Below, one piece after another: positions 60,603 through 64,000 of a stretch of DNA of 64,000 nt. The DNA comes from Candidatus Thorarchaeota archaeon. GTDB taxonomy: Archaea; Asgardarchaeota; Thorarchaeia; Thorarchaeales; Thorarchaeaceae. The position numbers were made by a program, and so were the translations under genes. Position 1 is the stretch's first letter. Each line of letters begins with the position of its first letter. The notes under the pieces are model-generated. The model was not told where the DNA came from, ran no database searches, and saw only the letters and a list, made by a program, of their open reading frames with translations. The stretch spans positions 1 to 64,000 of the forward strand of contig JACAEL010000044.1 in NCBI GenBank assembly GCA_013388835.1, written 5' to 3'.

Positions 60603-62711
60603 ATGAAAATCATGGTGATAGCTGAGAAGCCAATGGCCGCAAAGAGGATAGCGACTGTGCTTGACAGCAATGAGGAACCAGAAGAGGTCAAGCACGGTGG
60701 CAGTTCGTACTTCAGGTGCAGACGTAACAATGATACCATCCATGTCGTATACGCACTCGGGCACCTGTATGAACTCCAACAGACAGAGAAGGGATGGACG
60801 TATCCCCGGTTGGATACCAGATGGGTGCCAAAGCATGAGGTGGACAAGAAGGCAGTAGAAACAAGACGTGCAATCAGTACCATCAAACACGTTGCAAAGA
60901 CTGCGGAACAGTATGTCGTGGCCACAGATCTTGATACAGAGGGGAGTCTGATCGGGTATCTGGTGGTCAAGTATGCGTGTGAGAAGGAACCCTATGAGGC
61001 CAAGAGAATGTGCTTCTCGACGCTCACGAAGGCCGACATTGAGAGGGCCTACGAGAACCCGCTGCCCACCTTAGACTTCCCTCTGATAGACGCGGGTCAT
61101 GTGCGCCATGAGATTGACTGGCTCTACGGAGTCAATCTTACAAGGGCACTCACGCTTGTTGTGAAGAGATTGACAGGTTGGTTCAAGATAGTTTCAACAG
61201 GAAGAGTTCAAGGCCCTGCACTTGCACTAGTAGCTAGACGAAACCAAGGAATCAGTCTATTCGTACCAACACCGTACTGGACCATCAAAATCGTGGGAGA
61301 GTTGGATGGGCAGGAAGTAGAACCAGAATACACACATGGTCGCATACGCTCACTTGTGGAAGCGGATGAGCTGGTCTCAAGTCTGCGTGGAAAGGAGGCC
61401 CTAGTAGAGAACATAGCAAGTAGACATATCACCCAGTCGCCCCCGGAACCGTTCAATCTGAGTGTCTTGCAGTCGGAAGCCTTCAGGTGTTTTGGTTTCA
61501 GACCAAGTCGCACTCTTGACATATCACAGAAGCTGTATTTGGACGCACTGATATCGTACCCTCGCACGAATAGTCAGCAGATACCGGAAGGCATTGATGT
61601 CAGGGGGATTTTGGCTGGGCTCCGTAGGCAGAGAACATATGCAAGCACTGTTGACGCACTGATCGCAGCCGACAGGATAATCCCCAGACAGGGAAAACAG
61701 ACGGACCCGGCCCATCCGGCGATACATCCAACCGGTGAGGCCCCTTCAAGGAAGCTGTCCACTCAGGAACAGAGAGTCTACGACTTGATTGTGAAGCGGT
61801 TCTTGGCCTCGCTTGGACCCTCTGCCGAGAAGGAGGCCCTTCGCGCGGACATCAGTGCGGAGGGCCACCAGCTACGTCTAAGGGGAATGACTACAGTCGA
61901 GGCGGGTTGGACAGCAACATACCAACCATACGTGTCTGTCGAGGACAGGCCGATGCCCTCTGTCACAGTTGGTGACAAGATAACCCTCGTATCCGTTGAG
62001 GCCAAGAGATGTCTGACGAAACCGCCCCCACACTATAACCCCTCAAGCCTTGTGAAGGCACTCGAAAAGGAGGGGTTGGGTACCAAGGGCACACGTGCCA
62101 AGATTGTCGACTCACTGAAGACTCGAGGATACACACTCAATGACCAGTTTGAGATGTCGAGCCTTGGTTATGCGGTCTATGAAACGCTCGAACGAGAGAT
62201 TCCAAGAATAGTGTCTGCAGAGTTCACACGAAGACTGGAGGAGAGGATGGAGTGCATACAGGAGGGACATGCCAGACGGGAAGACGTGCTGAGGGAGGCA
62301 AGGGAGGAGCTGCTTGAAGTCCTTAACGTCTTCAGCTCCAAGGAGGAAGCTATAGGAAGGGGACTAGTCGTGGGCCTCAAGAGGTACTGGACTGAAAGGG
62401 ACGAGATTGGATGGTGTCCAAAGTGCAAAGAGGGACGACTAGGCATAGTGACGTCACCGAAGACCCGCAAGAGGTTCTTGGGCTGTTCAAGATACAAGGA
62501 CGGGTGCGACCAGACGTTTCCCCTTCCACAGAAGGGAACAGTGATGCCTCTGAACCGAACGTGTGAGTTCTGTGGGCACCAGATGATCAGAGTGGTTTCA
62601 GGTCGGGGAGTCTGGGACACATGCATCAACTGGGCTCAATGTCCGGGAAGACAGGAGGACCTAAAGGTCCTAGAGGAACGCCGAAAGAAGAGGAGTATGC
62701 CTAAGGAGTGA
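60603..62711 (+). CDS. topA: DNA topoisomerase type IA
   Basis: Relaxes negative supercoils through a 5'-phosphotyrosyl intermediate. TOPRIM domain at the start (VIAEKPMAAKRIA and TDLDTEGSLIG, acidic metal site). The active Tyr lies in DALISYPRTNSQQIP (near residue 320). Two C-terminal zinc fingers are present (CPKC...CSRYKDGC and CEFC...CINWAQC). Length 702 fits archaeal topoisomerase I/III-like enzymes. ATG 60603, followed within 10 bases by a small zinc-protein gene. Confidence 0.92.
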   Translation: MKIMVIAEKPMAAKRIATVLDSNEEPEEVKHGGSSYFRCRRNNDTIHVVYALGHLYELQQTEKGWTYPRLDTRWVPKHEVDKKAVETRRAISTIKHVAKTAEQYVVATDLDTEGSLIGYLVVKYACEKEPYEAKRMCFSTLTKADIERAYENPLPTLDFPLIDAGHVRHEIDWLYGVNLTRALTLVVKRLTGWFKIVSTGRVQGPALALVARRNQGISLFVPTPYWTIKIVGELDGQEVEPEYTHGRIRSLVEADELVSSLRGKEALVENIASRHITQSPPEPFNLSVLQSEAFRCFGFRPSRTLDISQKLYLDALISYPRTNSQQIPEGIDVRGILAGLRRQRTYASTVDALIAADRIIPRQGKQTDPAHPAIHPTGEAPSRKLSTQEQRVYDLIVKRFLASLGPSAEKEALRADISAEGHQLRLRGMTTVEAGWTATYQPYVSVEDRPMPSVTVGDKITLVSVEAKRCLTKPPPHYNPSSLVKALEKEGLGTKGTRAKIVDSLKTRGYTLNDQFEMSSLGYAVYETLEREIPRIVSAEFTRRLEERMECIQEGHARREDVLREAREELLEVLNVFSSKEEAIGRGLVVGLKRYWTERDEIGWCPKCKEGRLGIVTSPKTRKRFLGCSRYKDGCDQTFPLPQKGTVMPLNRTCEFCGHQMIRVVSGRGVWDTCINWAQCPGRQEDLKVLEERRKKRSMPKE

Positions 62712-62720
62712 AAGTCAGAG

Positions 62721-62987
62721 ATGGGACTGTGTGACATATGTGGCAGAGACGCGGAGGACGGACAAACCTTGTGCAGATACCATGTCATGGCGCAGACGGT
62801 GCTACAAGAGAAGTTCGAGGAGTGGAGGACTGCACAGGACATGTCGTGGGAGGAGTACCTCAAGGAAGTCCTAGAGGCAGAAGACACGGGCGCATGGGTC
62901 AAGGACGTGATTGAGCACTCTCTTTCGAAAAGTGGGACCTCAGCGCCCCAGCAATCTCCATCATCACGTTTCTGTCCAGACCACTGA
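62721..62987 (+). CDS. small zinc-finger protein
   Basis: An 88-residue protein beginning CDICGRDAEDGQTLCRYH, a compact Cys3-His zinc site, followed by a helical region with WEEYLKEVLEAEDTGAWVKDVIEH. Similar small proteins occur next to informational genes in archaea, but I cannot name a function. It lies 9 bases after topA. Its 3' end overlaps the convergent PAC4-like frame by 89 bases. Confidence 0.6.
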   Translation: MGLCDICGRDAEDGQTLCRYHVMAQTVLQEKFEEWRTAQDMSWEEYLKEVLEAEDTGAWVKDVIEHSLSKSGTSAPQQSPSSRFCPDH

Positions 62988-63270
62988 CTGCGACCATAAG
63001 CATACATGTGCTATTCGTCAATACGGAAACCCGTTCTGCTATCGTTCGCACAAGAGTAGTGTCCAATCCAGTGCCAAGCAGCGACATTGATGTGTGGTCC
63101 CGGCTGCCTTCGACTGGAGGCGCTGCGATTGCGGAAACTCCGAAACGAAATGACTCCGAGTCCGTCACGAGCACAAGATAACCATTGGCGAGCCGGATTA
63201 TGCGAAACCTGAACAGTCCGTGAGGAAGGTTGCTTTCAAACTCGCAGGTATCATCACTAGTCAAATTCAA
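62899..63270 (-). CDS. PAC4-like proteasome assembly chaperone candidate
   Basis: The 123-residue protein has a strand-rich start (FRFRIIRLANGYLVLVTDS), then TSMSLLGTGLDTTLVRTIAERVSVLTN and a final helix. The order and wording resemble eukaryotic PAC4 (PSMG4), where a SLLG...DTT segment precedes a helix and a VS.NL-type strand. PAC3/PAC4 help build the alpha ring of the 20S proteasome. Family assignment is by pattern recognition only. It starts at TTG 63270. Confidence 0.45.
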   Translation of the reverse strand: MNLTSDDTCEFESNLPHGLFRFRIIRLANGYLVLVTDSESFRFGVSAIAAPPVEGSRDHTSMSLLGTGLDTTLVRTIAERVSVLTNSTCMLMVAVSGLDRNVMMEIAGALRSHFSKESAQSRP

Positions 63271-63349
63271 AGCACATCCAGCCCAACTGACTACTACAGA
63301 GATTGAACAACAGCATTATCAAGCTGCCTCAGTCACAGCGGAGATGGCC

Positions 63350-64000
63350 ATGGACGAGGCAAAACTATCCTACAATGACTTCTTCCCATACCCAGCGCCA
63401 AGAAGTGGACAGCTGGCCATGATGGAGTCAATCGAAGACGCGGTAAGGAGGGGGAAGCACATCTGTTGCGAGGCGCCCAACGGCTTTGGAAAGACTGTAG
63501 TCACGTTGGCAGGAGTATTGCCGTGGATAAAGGAGAACAGTGGCAGACTGCTCTATTGCGCAAGAACACACAGGCAGATCGACAGAGTCATGGAAGAGCT
63601 CTCGGCGATTTCAGAGCGCACGGATGTGGCGGGGGTTTCATTTAGAGGACGTCAACAAATGTGTCTCAACGAGTACCTAGTGAAGAACGCAGAGGCAGGC
63701 CTGTCCGCTAGCGAGATGTGCAGACATCTCAAGGCAGAGGGGCGGTGCCCCTACTATGAGAGGCTCAAGACACTCTCCGCACCCGAGGACATACTTGCAG
63801 ACATGACAACCCGTGTGCTGACCGCAACGGAGTTGATTAGGTTGGCGAGGAGGAGAGAGCTGTGTCCGTATGAGTTTGCGAAGAAGCTTGCCAGAGCGGT
63901 GGATGTTGTTGCTCTCTCCTACCTGTATATCTTCGACCCGTTCATACTAGAGTCGTTCCTTCCTGAGCTGGAGGTGCCCCTGTCCAGAGTTGTGCTTGTT
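63350..64000 (+). CDS. XPD/Rad3-type iron-sulfur DNA helicase, N-terminal part
   Basis: The gene runs off the window. Visible are Walker A EAPNGFGKT (near residue 45), LLYCARTHRQIDRVMEEL (motif Ia region) and four cysteines spaced as an Fe-S cluster domain: QQMC, EMC, RCPYY and ELCPYE. VVALSYLYIFDP is motif II surroundings. This fits archaeal XPD, a 5'-3' superfamily 2 helicase in repair or transcription. ATG 63350 with GGAG six bases upstream is preferred over the ATG two codons earlier. Confidence 0.88.
   Translation, partial: MDEAKLSYNDFFPYPAPRSGQLAMMESIEDAVRRGKHICCEAPNGFGKTVVTLAGVLPWIKENSGRLLYCARTHRQIDRVMEELSAISERTDVAGVSFRGRQQMCLNEYLVKNAEAGLSASEMCRHLKAEGRCPYYERLKTLSAPEDILADMTTRVLTATELIRLARRRELCPYEFAKKLARAVDVVALSYLYIFDPFILESFLPELEVPLSRVVLV

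Noticed and set aside
1-64000. CRISPR arrays, insertion sequences, prophage or conjugative genes
   Set aside because: No regularly spaced repeats, transposase, integrase or terminal repeats were seen on reading both strands.

Overview
The window is archaeal and most likely from an Asgard archaeon, with Thorarchaeia the best guess from gene content alone. Archaeal marks are ribosomal proteins L44e and S27e, aIF2-alpha, Nop10, Sec61-beta, archaeal ProRS, Trm5, Taw1, CTP-dependent riboflavin kinase, AglB/STT3, NOG1, a proteasome beta subunit, AGGTG-type ribosome binding sites and split tRNA genes. Asgard-like marks are an OSTC/OST3-like membrane protein, a PAC4-like proteasome chaperone candidate, a Vps29-like phosphoesterase and an F420-independent group 3b [NiFe] hydrogenase. 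Start codons are unusually often TTG. No CRISPR array, insertion sequence or prophage was seen.

Layout. 0.2-4.2 kb: hydBGDA operon of a cytoplasmic NAD(P)-linked sulfhydrogenase, read leftwards. 4.5-9.8 kb: a methyltransferase, an MFS permease, a GlcD-type FAD oxidase and a phosphoesterase. 10-15 kb: a zinc-finger/NYN nuclease, a short bacterial-type AlaRS, a phosphate transporter with its DUF47 partner, and an MBL hydrolase. 15-19 kb: three cell-surface proteins, including a caspase-fold (CHAT-like) protein in tandem with an alpha-toroid protein. 19.1-20.4 kb: tRNA-Glu, a CAT-anticodon tRNA and a tRNA-Asn gene that needs three introns removed. 20.5-38.3 kb: housekeeping genes (ZIP transporter, Vps29-like, MutS-like, ProRS, NMNAT, RtcA, NOG1, proteasome beta, B12/radical SAM, Taw1-translin-RibK, PCMT, DUF371, Trm5, nucleotidyltransferase, GT4). 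38.4-40.3 kb: peroxiredoxin and Fur/PerR regulator, divergent, with palindromes between them. 40.3-47.1 kb: a membrane and surface island with a linalool dehydratase/isomerase-like protein and a NosL/DUF4418/FtsX/LolD cassette. 47.46-47.63 kb: tRNA-Lys(CTT), also with three introns. 48-49.5 kb: a nitronate monooxygenase-like gene and a broken membrane gene. 49.7-59.9 kb: SHMT, MazG-like, Sec61-beta, L44e-S27e-aIF2a-Nop10, AglB, gcvT-gcvH and a pterin pair (DHPS and MptE). 60-64 kb: OSTC-like protein, topoisomerase IA, a small zinc protein, the PAC4-like protein and the start of an XPD/Rad3-type helicase.

How the genes fit together. Glycine, serine and C1 metabolism (GlyA, GcvT, GcvH) sits beside tetrahydropterin synthesis (DHPS, MptE). 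N-glycosylation (AglB, OSTC-like, GT4) fits the many predicted secreted proteins. tRNA biology is dense: three class II or radical-SAM tRNA enzymes, Trm5 and Taw1 (two steps of wyosine synthesis), RtcA, and two multiply interrupted tRNA genes. The strongest observation is the pair of three-intron tRNA genes. Removing the proposed introns gives complete cloverleafs of 76 and 77 nt including an encoded CCA.
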